Origin: Porphyromonas sp.
Lineage (GTDB): Bacteria > Bacteroidota > Bacteroidia > Bacteroidales > Paludibacteraceae
NCBI GenBank assembly: GCA_020726365.1
Contig: DYSC01000010.1
Location: forward strand, 1-33,702
Direction: 5' to 3'
Length of the DNA stretch: 33,702 nucleotides
Positions 27,041-33,702 of the stretch are shown piece after piece. A program made the position numbers and the translations under genes. Every line of letters starts with the position of its first letter. Position 1 is the first letter of the stretch. The notes beneath the pieces are model-generated. The model had not been told where the DNA came from. It made no database searches and worked only from the letters and a program-made list of their open reading frames with translations.

Positions 27041-29269
27041 TCAGCTTTTCTTTGTTGCTTGATATAAATTGTAATAATTTGATTTTAACGCAATTAATTC
27101 GTTGTGCGTGCCATGTTCAATAATTTCACCTTTGTCGAATAAATAAATTTCGTCAGCCCATTGCACCGAAGTGAGCCGATGACTAATGATAATAGCCGTT
27201 TTGTTTTCGGCCATTTTGCGAAGCGAGTTCATTATTCGCGTTTCAGAATAAACGTCCAACGCACTCGAAGGTTCATCCATAATCAACAATTCGGCATTTC
27301 TATAAAAAGCACGCGCAACAGCTAATTTTTGCCACTGCCCCATGCTTAACTCTTCGCCACCATAAAAAATATTCCCTAAAATGGTATGATAACCGTTTGG
27401 TAAATTATCCAACACTTCGTGAATGCCGGCAGCTTTAGCGGCTTCGGTAATTTTTTCCAAATCGGGCTTTTCGTCAATATTGCCTAATGCAATGTTTTGC
27501 AGCGCACTTACATTATACAATGCAAAATCCTGAAAAACTGCGGCCATATTTTTCGAAATTGCCTGCTGACCAAGTGTTTCGGTGTTCTTATCGTCGTAAA
27601 AAATTTGTCCGGCAGTAGGCATGTAAAAACCACAAAGCAATTTTATAAAAGTCGATTTGCCGGAACCGTTTGCACCCACAATGGCTATCGATTTTCCAGC
27701 TGGAATGGTGATGTTCACATTTTTCAACGCCTCTCGTTTACTTGTTTCGTAACTAAAACTTACATTTTCAACCCGAATGGACTCTTTTAACTCCATTTTA
27801 GATTTAGAATGAATATTACGATTTTTAATTTCGAAAAACTTACGTACATCTTCCAAATAGCTGGTATCTTCGAGTAGTTGTGTACCCGATTTAAACAGCT
27901 CACTCAGCACACTATATCCTCGCTGAAAAGCAAAGAAAAACAGCACAACAGCACCTATCGTTATTTCGCCCTGAATTTTGAGATACGACACATACGCCAA
28001 CGAAGCAAAAATTAGCAAAACCGTAAAAAGATGTGATGCAATATTCCAACTCACTTCCGATTTGCGCAATACTATTCGTTCTCCAAAAAGTCGCTTTTGC
28101 AGGTTTTTGAAACGAATAGAAAAAAATGAACTAAAATGAAAAAGTTTTATTTCTTTTGCAAAGGGAAAGCCGGTCAAAATTCGGTTGTAATAATACATTT
28201 CGCGCTCAGCCGGACTTTGAGCATCTTTTAATTTGTGAAAACGACGAGCAAATTTTACACGAATCAACACTCCCGGAATAACTGCAACTATAAGCATTAC
28301 AACCAAATACCATTTTATTGTCAGAAATAATCCGGCTAAAAACACAGCCGAAGACATGGATTTCAACAGCGTTAAAAGCTCGTTTACAAATTTCACGGGG
28401 CGATAAGTGGCTTCCTGAACGGCACGATGAATTTTATCTAATTCCGTTGAATTTTCGAGATGCGATAATTGCAGCGACAGATGTTTGTGCTGTACATTGG
28501 CATACATGCGTTTGGCTATGGACTGAGTGAGTTTTTCACCAAAAAAACCACGCAATTCGGTAGTTACTCCATTGGACAAAAACACCAAAGCCGTTAAAAT
28601 GAGTAAGCCGTAAAAACTAAATACCTGATTAGTAGACTCATTAGTAGTTTGCGTCAGATAATCAATCAACCATTTTATACAGATGATTAATACAAATGGC
28701 AAAACTCCCTGCAAAAAGGCAATAATTGCATTCTGAAAGATTTCTTTTTCTGACCCTGTAGCAGCTAAATTGTAATTGGTACGAAAATTTACAAACTTGC
28801 TTTTTACTCTCCAAATACGATTTGAGACTTGCAATAATTTATTGTTTAACAACGTTATAGCATTGGGAAACAACAGTGTAAACTTTGTCCGAATAAATTG
28901 AGAAAATGAATTTACGCTTTTGATTTTTCCGTTTATAGTTGCCGAAATAACTTTACCAACCAATTCCTTTTCGTTAAAAAGCGAGTCGTAATGGCGGTTG
29001 TTATCTCCTTTAGCAAGAAAGTACAGATGTCCGTTTTCGTTCTTTGTTTTTAAATAACGGTGAGCTATAAATTTGCTGTTGTGTTTGAAAACTAAAATAT
29101 CACCACGTTTCACTTTATCGGGCGTACACTTTTCGACATGAGCCGTATCGCCGTTTTTTAATGTAGGGAACATGCTATATCCCTGCATCTTAATTTCGAG
29201 CGTCAATGCATCATCGAGCAATGCTTCCACAAAATCGTGAAGTTGCGTGTTGTTATCTTTGTTATTCAT
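27041..29269 (-). CDS. S26 signal-peptidase-like domain fused to an ABC exporter
   Basis: A 742-residue fusion. Residues 1 to about 120 resemble S26/S24 serine peptidases: GYSMFPTLKNGD with Ser32, RGDILVFK, then FIAHR with His70 where SPase I has Lys (the Ser/His pattern of SEC11-like enzymes), and KGDNN at 87-91. No membrane segment precedes it. Six TM helices of an ABC exporter occupy about 180-450. The ATPase has Walker A GANGSGKST near 528, signature LSMGQ near 640, Walker B LLIMDEPSS near 658 and the ISHR H-loop near 694. The layout parallels C39 peptidase-containing peptide exporters (PCATs) with a different protease fold. It probably cleaves a leader and exports the peptide. Its ATG overlaps the kinase-like gene stop by 8 bases. 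Confidence 0.9.
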   Translation of the reverse strand: MNNKDNNTQLHDFVEALLDDALTLEIKMQGYSMFPTLKNGDTAHVEKCTPDKVKRGDILVFKHNSKFIAHRYLKTKNENGHLYFLAKGDNNRHYDSLFNEKELVGKVISATINGKIKSVNSFSQFIRTKFTLLFPNAITLLNNKLLQVSNRIWRVKSKFVNFRTNYNLAATGSEKEIFQNAIIAFLQGVLPFVLIICIKWLIDYLTQTTNESTNQVFSFYGLLILTALVFLSNGVTTELRGFFGEKLTQSIAKRMYANVQHKHLSLQLSHLENSTELDKIHRAVQEATYRPVKFVNELLTLLKSMSSAVFLAGLFLTIKWYLVVMLIVAVIPGVLIRVKFARRFHKLKDAQSPAEREMYYYNRILTGFPFAKEIKLFHFSSFFSIRFKNLQKRLFGERIVLRKSEVSWNIASHLFTVLLIFASLAYVSYLKIQGEITIGAVVLFFFAFQRGYSVLSELFKSGTQLLEDTSYLEDVRKFFEIKNRNIHSKSKMELKESIRVENVSFSYETSKREALKNVNITIPAGKSIAIVGANGSGKSTFIKLLCGFYMPTAGQIFYDDKNTETLGQQAISKNMAAVFQDFALYNVSALQNIALGNIDEKPDLEKITEAAKAAGIHEVLDNLPNGYHTILGNIFYGGEELSMGQWQKLAVARAFYRNAELLIMDEPSSALDVYSETRIMNSLRKMAENKTAIIISHRLTSVQWADEIYLFDKGEIIEHGTHNELIALKSNYYNLYQATKKS

Positions 29270-30116
29270 TTTCAGTGATGTAGGTCACTACACTTTCGTC
29301 GGGTACAAAACCGAGTTCGTAAATCGGTGTTGCCGAACATAAGTCTGAGAAGAACTCTAATCGTTTGTTGATAAACGACTTATCAAAATTATTTTGTATG
29401 CAAAATGCTATTACTTTCGAAACGGCTAATGCTCCACTTAGTTTTTTTGCTTTATTTTCGGGGTAATGACTAATCAGATAAATGGCACTTAATGGCGCTT
29501 TTTTCGACTTATCAACATAATACATTGGTGTATTATAAACAAAAAACTGACCATTCGTTTTGCGAATTACCAAGCGGTCGTCGTTAATTATTTGCGAACC
29601 TGCATTTGCCCAAATCATCGACATAGTACTTTTCCCTGCACCCGAAAAGCCACTAAACATACGTCCTTTTTTGCCATCGAAAGCACAAGAAGCATGCATC
29701 AAAACAGCATCCGTAAGCAGCGTAAGGTAATGCATAATGATGGGACCCATTGGATATTTAAGCGCCATTGCATTGCGACTGTGAATTTTCCAATAGTTGA
29801 ACGCAGCATTCAGATAAGCAATTTGTTGAATTTCATCTTTCGTTTGCTGGTCGAATAACACAAAGCAATAACCCTCCGAGGTTTCGTAAATGGAATAAAA
29901 TCGCTGTTCTTCATTTTTAGCCTCAAACAAAAGTTTCAATGCATCGAAATCAACTTCGGGCAAACCCTGAAAACATTCCACTTCTATGTCGGCTTTTTCG
30001 GTTTTTTCAACCAAAAACGGCACATAACCGGCTTCTAATTCAATTGCATTTTTCGAAAAAACATGAAGAATAATTTCAGCAATTGAAATATTAAATTCAA
30101 ATCCAAACTGATTCAT
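29262..30116 (-). CDS. HPr-kinase/phosphorylase-like P-loop protein
   Basis: A 284-residue protein of the HprK-like group often annotated as a serine kinase of HPr. The N-terminal half (1-135) is divergent and has no HprK_N match that I can see. The C-terminal half has LMHAS (139-143), the P-loop GFSGAGKST (156-164) and INDDRLVIRK (177-186), with the paired aspartates DD179-180. Related kinases occur in lasso-peptide clusters, where they phosphorylate the peptide's C-terminal serine. That group is the best guide here. Carbohydrate signalling through HPr is unlikely because no PTS gene is near. It starts 3 bases after the pqqD-like stop and overlaps the ABC gene by 8. Confidence 0.85.
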   Translation of the reverse strand: MNQFGFEFNISIAEIILHVFSKNAIELEAGYVPFLVEKTEKADIEVECFQGLPEVDFDALKLLFEAKNEEQRFYSIYETSEGYCFVLFDQQTKDEIQQIAYLNAAFNYWKIHSRNAMALKYPMGPIIMHYLTLLTDAVLMHASCAFDGKKGRMFSGFSGAGKSTMSMIWANAGSQIINDDRLVIRKTNGQFFVYNTPMYYVDKSKKAPLSAIYLISHYPENKAKKLSGALAVSKVIAFCIQNNFDKSFINKRLEFFSDLCSATPIYELGFVPDESVVTYITENE

Positions 30117-30119
30117 TGC

Positions 30120-30404
30120 TTAGTTGTTGTATTTTTCTAGCATATCCATTTGCGACAAAAAAGTTTCAACATCACGTTGAGCCGTTTGTTCGTCGATATC
30201 GAATTCAGCTGTCATTAGAGCCGAAATTTGTGCAGTAGTTTTATCTTCCGATACGTTTTCCCAAATAAACTTGCCCGTTTCATTTAATGTGAAAAGCTCA
30301 TTCATTTGAGCTACATTACCACTTAAAGGCACTATAACTAATTCTTCGGCTACCTGACGAGCAACAAACTTTGACTTAATGCGGCTGAGTGTTTGAATAT
30401 CCAT
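30120..30404 (-). CDS. PqqD-like protein (RiPP recognition element)
   Basis: A 94-residue stand-alone PqqD-family protein. The winged-helix pattern is clear: RQVAEELVIVPLSG (strands 1-2), then MNELFTLNETGKFIWENVSEDKTTAQISALMTAEFDIDEQTAQRDVETFLSQMDMLEKY. The phrase LNETGKFIWE is the family hallmark (LNxTGxxIWxxl), and the acidic DIDEQTAQRDVxxFLxxL helix matches its C-terminus. PqqD-like domains bind leader peptides and present precursors to modifying enzymes. The ATG is 30402-30404. It is the first gene of the five-gene minus-strand operon and has its own promoter after the terminator. Confidence 0.92.
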   Translation of the reverse strand: MDIQTLSRIKSKFVARQVAEELVIVPLSGNVAQMNELFTLNETGKFIWENVSEDKTTAQISALMTAEFDIDEQTAQRDVETFLSQMDMLEKYNN

Positions 30405-30445
30405 ACTATTAACTGATGTGTTTTTTTATTTTAGAACTTTGTGTA

Positions 30446-30476
30446 CAAAAATAAGCATAAAATCTGAAAGCAGATT
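30446..30476 (-). promoter_or_regulatory. Promoter region of the pqqD-like operon
   Basis: On minus, TATTTTTG (30446-30453) matches TAnnTTTG, 42 bases before the ATG. Just upstream is a small inverted repeat AATCTG-N4-CAGATT (30461-30476) that covers the spacer and could be an operator or a weak hairpin. No canonical -33 TTTG is seen. Confidence 0.5.
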
Positions 30477-30486
30477 AACTGAAATA

Positions 30487-30513
30487 AAAAATCCCCGAGT
30501 TTCGGGGATTTTT
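30487..30513 (-). terminator. Strong intrinsic terminator between the 57-aa ORF and the pqqD-like gene
   Basis: AAAAATCCCCGA (30487-30498) and TCGGGGATTTTT (30502-30513) are perfect 12-bp complements around a GTT loop. Read on minus, a T-run follows the stem. It begins only about 8 bases after the stop of the 57-aa ORF. Confidence 0.85.
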
Positions 30514-30520
30514 TATTGTT

Positions 30521-30694
30521 TTAAACCAATTCATTTTTAAATGGATTGGGCTGACTTGGCTCTACGTTATTTGTTTCGGAAGGTCCAATAGGTGGACTTG
30601 ACTCAAGTTGCAACGAAATATCCGTATCAATTTCAATTTTTTCAATAATCGGTAGTGAATACTTTTGTCTATCAATTCTATCTGCTTTTTTCAT
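30521..30694 (-). CDS. Candidate RiPP-like precursor peptide (57 aa)
   Basis: This ORF was too short for the track. ATG (30692-30694) to TAA (30521-30523) encodes 57 residues that begin MKKADRIDRQKYSLPIIEK. A middle IEIDTDISLQLES follows, and the C-terminal half is SSPPIGPSETNNVEPSQPNPFKNELV, rich in Pro, Ser, Asn and acidic residues with no Cys. There is no signal peptide or TM segment. It lies 31 bases after the T9SS gene stop, ends 8 bases before a strong terminator and precedes the pqqD-like operon. This is the position and size of a precursor: amphipathic leader about 1-30, core about 31-57. I recall similar ISLxLxSxPP small proteins in other Bacteroidales but cannot verify. Ser and Thr residues in the core could be phosphorylated. 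Coding status is inferred from start, stop, composition and context. Confidence 0.65.
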   Translation of the reverse strand: MKKADRIDRQKYSLPIIEKIEIDTDISLQLESSPPIGPSETNNVEPSQPNPFKNELV

Positions 30695-30725
30695 AAATAT
30701 TAGAATTAAATTTGATTATAGAATT

Positions 30726-33464
30726 TTAGATAGTAACTTTTACATTGTACACTTTGCCTTCGGACTGAAGTTTAACCAAATATACACCTGATTTAAAGGC
30801 AGTTGACAAAGTAGTTGTTGAATTTTGTACACTTTGGTGCATCAGTTTCTGACCAGCTGCATTATAAACCGCAATTGTAGCATTTTTCAAAACCACGTTA
30901 TCGCAATTCACAACAATCTGATTGCTTTCGTTTTTTTGGATTCGAATTTTATTTTCGAAAGTGCTGAAGCAGCAGCCACCTGTTGTAGTGCCTTTAGTTC
31001 TGAAAACCAAGCTAAAACGATTGGTTATATTCACTGCTGCAGAATTAAAAGTATATTCCAAACCTTCGGTCAAAATGGTTTCGGTAGTACTTCCATTTCT
31101 ATCAATTAATACCAATTCGGTATCTGAGTTAAAATTCAGTAATTGACTAGCTTTTAATTTGAAACTGACATTCGCATCAGTATTGCCGGTGCGGAAGCCT
31201 AATGGAATTTCAGTGTCTAACTGAATAGCATTAAAACCGTTAATAACAAGATTTTTATTATCACTTAATGTATATATTTCAGGAGAACCAGCCTCATCAT
31301 TAAACATTTTTTGCGAATCGTAGTCATCGAATGTATTTAATGCATTCTGATTAAAAAGAATCACGGCTTCATCTTTGTCAGTACCGGCAGCAATTTCCAA
31401 ACGAGCTAACTTTTGGGTCCTAAATGCAGGTGCTTTTAATCGGTTTGTAGCAACCGACTGATCCTGATGTGAACGCATAACATTTGTGAAGCCAAAGGTG
31501 TTAGTTGCACTCGTGGTTTTAATCCAGAAACTCTGAAGTGGAGGTATAATTGCCGAACCATCGTTCGCACCAACATTAGCGGGCACATTATAAGTCTGAA
31601 AAACATAAGAACCACTGCCTTTACTGCGATACCAAATTGAAGTTTCAACATTTGTTTTTGTAGCCTGAGCAAAATCAACATACGAAGCATAAGGATTTCC
31701 AACTAAATTAAAACCTGCTGGCAAATTAGTTACCGATTTATCACCAGTGTTTAATGACCCGCCTGTAAATTGAATTGTTTTATCTCCATTAGGCGATTCT
31801 GCAATATAGCCTTTCATCACATCCATTGTCGCTCCGGCATCAGTCCAAGCACTTCCATTCCAGTAAACTAATCCGTTTCCTGTTTCAGTTGTAATTGTGC
31901 TACTTGTGGCAGCCGAAAGTGGACTCGATATGTACCAGTTACGACCAGTTGTGCCAGTTGCAGCACTCGAAACAAATTGTTCAACCACTGTTGTACCCGA
32001 ACCATCTACAGTACCAGTTATTATAGCGGCAGTACCAACACCATTAGCTGATTTTAATGTTAACGTTCCATTGTTGGTTAATGCAGTGCTTACTGTGAAT
32101 TGTTTGGCGGCACTTAATTCTAATGTTGCACCAGCCGAAATTATCAAACTTCCTGTCGCAGTTCTGTTTTCATTTACTCTTACTTTTCCAGATGCTACAG
32201 TAATATTTTGAGGAATTTCGGTTGTCGACCAAGTTTTATCTAAAGCATTAACATCATAAGTTGCTGAAGCACCCTGATTGAACTTCAAAATAGAGCCGGT
32301 CCCATAAAAACCTGTTGGAGGATTTGTTGAAATAAAACCTCCGCTGCCAATTTCTAAAGTTCCAGTTAGTGAAGAATTTTCTCCAGACGAAGTCCCAACA
32401 TTAGAGCTTCCACCCGTTTTATTAATTGTCAGATTTTGAAATACTATTGTTCCCGAAATGGCATGAATGGCATCGCCACTACTTGGTGCTCCTGTAAATA
32501 CCACGGTAGAACCACCTGTGCCATTTGCCCAAGTTCCATTGTTTGTAAGTGTTGTTGACGAGCCTGCTGTTGATTTCGAAATTGTTAATGTACGGGGTGA
32601 GGCATCGCTTGCAGTGAAAGTTGAACCCGAATTAATTGTTAAGCCCGAAACCGAAACGTCGGCATCGAGGGTTATATTGTGATCTTGTAAGATTGTAATT
32701 GAAGTCGCCGAACTTCCTGGTACTAAAGTAGCAGTTCCCCAGTTTGTTGTGTTTGAAGATGACTCCCATGAACCTACGGCACTCCAATTTCCAGAAGTTT
32801 TAGATCTAAAGTTATCAGATGCTGATGACGTTATTGTGAATGTAGCCGTAACATCTGAACCATCGTTTGCATTGAAAGATCCACCATTATATTGCATTCT
32901 ACCAAGAGCCTGAAGTTTTAAATTATACGTGCCAGGAGTTCCTGGATTTATATTTGTTATTCCATTGTCATATCCAACTACTCTATCATTTCCAGATGTG
33001 CATACAACTTGAGAAGCACCATTGCCATTGCCATAATTTCCAATGTAAATTTCTAACCAACCGCCGGGTTCAGAATCACCTTGCTTCCATACCTTATACA
33101 ACAACTTTCCAGCTACCCAATCACTACTATTTGTCCAACCTACAACTGCAAAACCTGCAATTTGAAAAGTTTCAGATGACGTTAATGTACCCAAATCTTG
33201 ACTACTAAAATCAGCAGCACTATTAAATTGGTAATTACCACAACCATTATAACTCCAAGATACATTATGAGCCTTGTACCATGTTTTTGTACCGTTTTTA
33301 TTAATATAAATTCCTTTGTACCCAATTCCTCCATCTGCTAAAACTAATTGTGAGAAAAAAGCAAAAACTATTATAAGCAAAAGGCTATTAATAGAAAATC
33401 TAAAAGGTAAATTGATAAAATTCAAGTAATTGAATTGAGATAATTTTTTCTTCATAACAAACAT
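30726..33464 (-). CDS. Large T9SS-exported surface protein
   Basis: The 912-residue product has a long N-region then a hydrophobic signal (about 28-43, SLLLIIVFAFFSQLVLA). An unassigned N-terminal domain (about 44-215) has several aromatic and Gly-rich motifs (NGTKTWYKAHNVSWSYNGCGNYQF, WLEIYIGNYG). Ser/Thr/Gly-rich beta repeats follow (about 220-500; SGLTINSGSTFTASDASPRTLTISK), then a region with NLVGNPYASYVDF common in Bacteroidales T9SS proteins, and a C-terminal type A sorting domain ending LKSGVYLVKLQSEGKVYNVKVTI-like. A vicinal GGCCF lies near 840. The start may be Met4 (33455), which gives MKKKLSQ. It likely acts as an adhesin or matrix protein on the surface. Its stop is 31 bases before the 57-aa ORF on the same strand. 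Confidence 0.85.
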   Translation of the reverse strand: MFVMKKKLSQFNYLNFINLPFRFSINSLLLIIVFAFFSQLVLADGGIGYKGIYINKNGTKTWYKAHNVSWSYNGCGNYQFNSAADFSSQDLGTLTSSETFQIAGFAVVGWTNSSDWVAGKLLYKVWKQGDSEPGGWLEIYIGNYGNGNGASQVVCTSGNDRVVGYDNGITNINPGTPGTYNLKLQALGRMQYNGGSFNANDGSDVTATFTITSSASDNFRSKTSGNWSAVGSWESSSNTTNWGTATLVPGSSATSITILQDHNITLDADVSVSGLTINSGSTFTASDASPRTLTISKSTAGSSTTLTNNGTWANGTGGSTVVFTGAPSSGDAIHAISGTIVFQNLTINKTGGSSNVGTSSGENSSLTGTLEIGSGGFISTNPPTGFYGTGSILKFNQGASATYDVNALDKTWSTTEIPQNITVASGKVRVNENRTATGSLIISAGATLELSAAKQFTVSTALTNNGTLTLKSANGVGTAAIITGTVDGSGTTVVEQFVSSAATGTTGRNWYISSPLSAATSSTITTETGNGLVYWNGSAWTDAGATMDVMKGYIAESPNGDKTIQFTGGSLNTGDKSVTNLPAGFNLVGNPYASYVDFAQATKTNVETSIWYRSKGSGSYVFQTYNVPANVGANDGSAIIPPLQSFWIKTTSATNTFGFTNVMRSHQDQSVATNRLKAPAFRTQKLARLEIAAGTDKDEAVILFNQNALNTFDDYDSQKMFNDEAGSPEIYTLSDNKNLVINGFNAIQLDTEIPLGFRTGNTDANVSFKLKASQLLNFNSDTELVLIDRNGSTTETILTEGLEYTFNSAAVNITNRFSLVFRTKGTTTGGCCFSTFENKIRIQKNESNQIVVNCDNVVLKNATIAVYNAAGQKLMHQSVQNSTTTLSTAFKSGVYLVKLQSEGKVYNVKVTI

Positions 33465-33508
33465 ACTTTTAAAGGATTATAAATAGAGAATTTAAAAAAA
33501 ACAATGCA

Positions 33509-33516
33509 CAAAATTA
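33509..33516 (-). promoter_or_regulatory. -7 box for the T9SS surface protein gene
   Basis: On minus this reads TAATTTTG, matching TAnnTTTG, 45 bases before the ATG. A TTTG lies 16 bases upstream, shorter than the usual 19. The rest of 33465-33702 is AT-rich and non-coding, with a small palindrome AATCG-CAAA-CGATT at 33567-33580. Confidence 0.4.
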
Positions 33517-33702
33517 GATAATTATAATTCTACAAAACACGTTGATAGCTAAAAAGTTTATAAATTAATCGCAAACGATTGCACTATGTTGAAAAAATCT
33601 AAAAATACCATAATTTTATTGCATTTTATTTAAAATTATTTGATTTGATGTGATTTGTGTGATATTTTAAAAGTAAACACACTTCCAAACTATCAATTTA
33701 TA

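Noticed and set aside
29262-30116. Carbon-catabolite HPr kinase
   Set aside because: No HPr or PTS gene is nearby, and the N-terminal half does not look like HprK. The peptide-operon context explains it better.
30120-30404. Reading the PqqD-like gene as part of PQQ biosynthesis
   Set aside because: No pqqA, pqqB, pqqC or pqqE is nearby. The partners are a kinase-like protein and a peptide exporter.
24460-30694. Lasso-peptide cluster
   Set aside because: PqqD-like and kinase-like genes fit, but no transglutaminase-like protease or asparagine synthetase-like cyclase is present, and the candidate core lacks a clear Gly/Ser1 plus Asp/Glu7-9 ring.
31897-32211. 104-aa plus-strand ORF rich in Val, Pro and Ala
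   Set aside because: It is antisense to the Ser/Thr/Gly-rich repeats of the T9SS protein. Its composition is the direct mirror of those codons.
1-33702. tRNA, rRNA, riboswitch or insertion sequence
   Set aside because: I saw no cloverleaf with TTCRANNC arm, no rRNA-like stretch, no terminal inverted repeats with transposase and no conserved riboswitch core. A covariance-model scan would be needed to exclude small RNAs.

Overview
The window looks like chromosomal DNA of a Bacteroidota bacterium, most likely Bacteroidales or a close relative. The evidence is AT-rich intergenic DNA without clear Shine-Dalgarno sites, about a dozen matches to the Bacteroidota sigma-ABfr -7 box TAnnTTTG, two secreted proteins with type IX secretion (T9SS) C-terminal sorting domains, many short SPII lipoproteins, a TonB-dependent receptor and a lipidated TamA-like barrel (TamL). 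I see no rRNA, tRNA, insertion sequence or prophage.

Layout. 1-750: the tail of an unidentified gene, then a leader and a CRISPR array of seven intact 37-bp repeats plus one truncated repeat, with seven spacers. 882-12573: mostly housekeeping genes, namely maeB malic enzyme, a LolD-type ATPase, a YgjP-type metallopeptidase, an AI-2E-family membrane protein, a decayed gene remnant, a TetR regulator, an aldo/keto reductase, a MurC/Mpl-type Mur ligase, rimM and tamL. 12645-15744: a T9SS-exported C10 (streptopain-like) cysteine protease followed by a small lipoprotein. 15869-17973 (minus): a beta-barrel protein, a lipoprotein and a periplasmic thioredoxin. 18163-24395: a plus-strand surface-polysaccharide operon with two Wza-like export lipoproteins, a Wzc-like tyrosine kinase with a Gly-Tyr repeat tail, gmd and fcl (GDP-L-fucose synthesis).

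24460-33464 (minus) is the most unusual part. In transcription order it holds a 912-aa T9SS surface protein; a 57-aa ORF absent from the ORF track (30521-30694); a strong terminator; a fresh promoter; a PqqD-like protein (the RiPP recognition fold); an HPr-kinase-like P-loop protein; an ABC exporter with an S26 signal-peptidase-like domain fused to its N-terminus; a TonB-dependent receptor; and a small lipoprotein. The last five genes are tightly spaced or overlapping. I read this as a compact peptide modification and export system of RiPP type: the 57-aa product is the candidate precursor, PqqD binds its leader, the kinase-like protein modifies it, and the peptidase-ABC fusion cleaves and exports it. 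No cyclase, radical SAM enzyme, transglutaminase-like protease or asparagine synthetase-like enzyme is present, so it is not a standard lasso or sactipeptide locus. The domain calls are well supported by motifs. The precursor assignment, the chemistry and the roles of the receptor and lipoprotein are inference.
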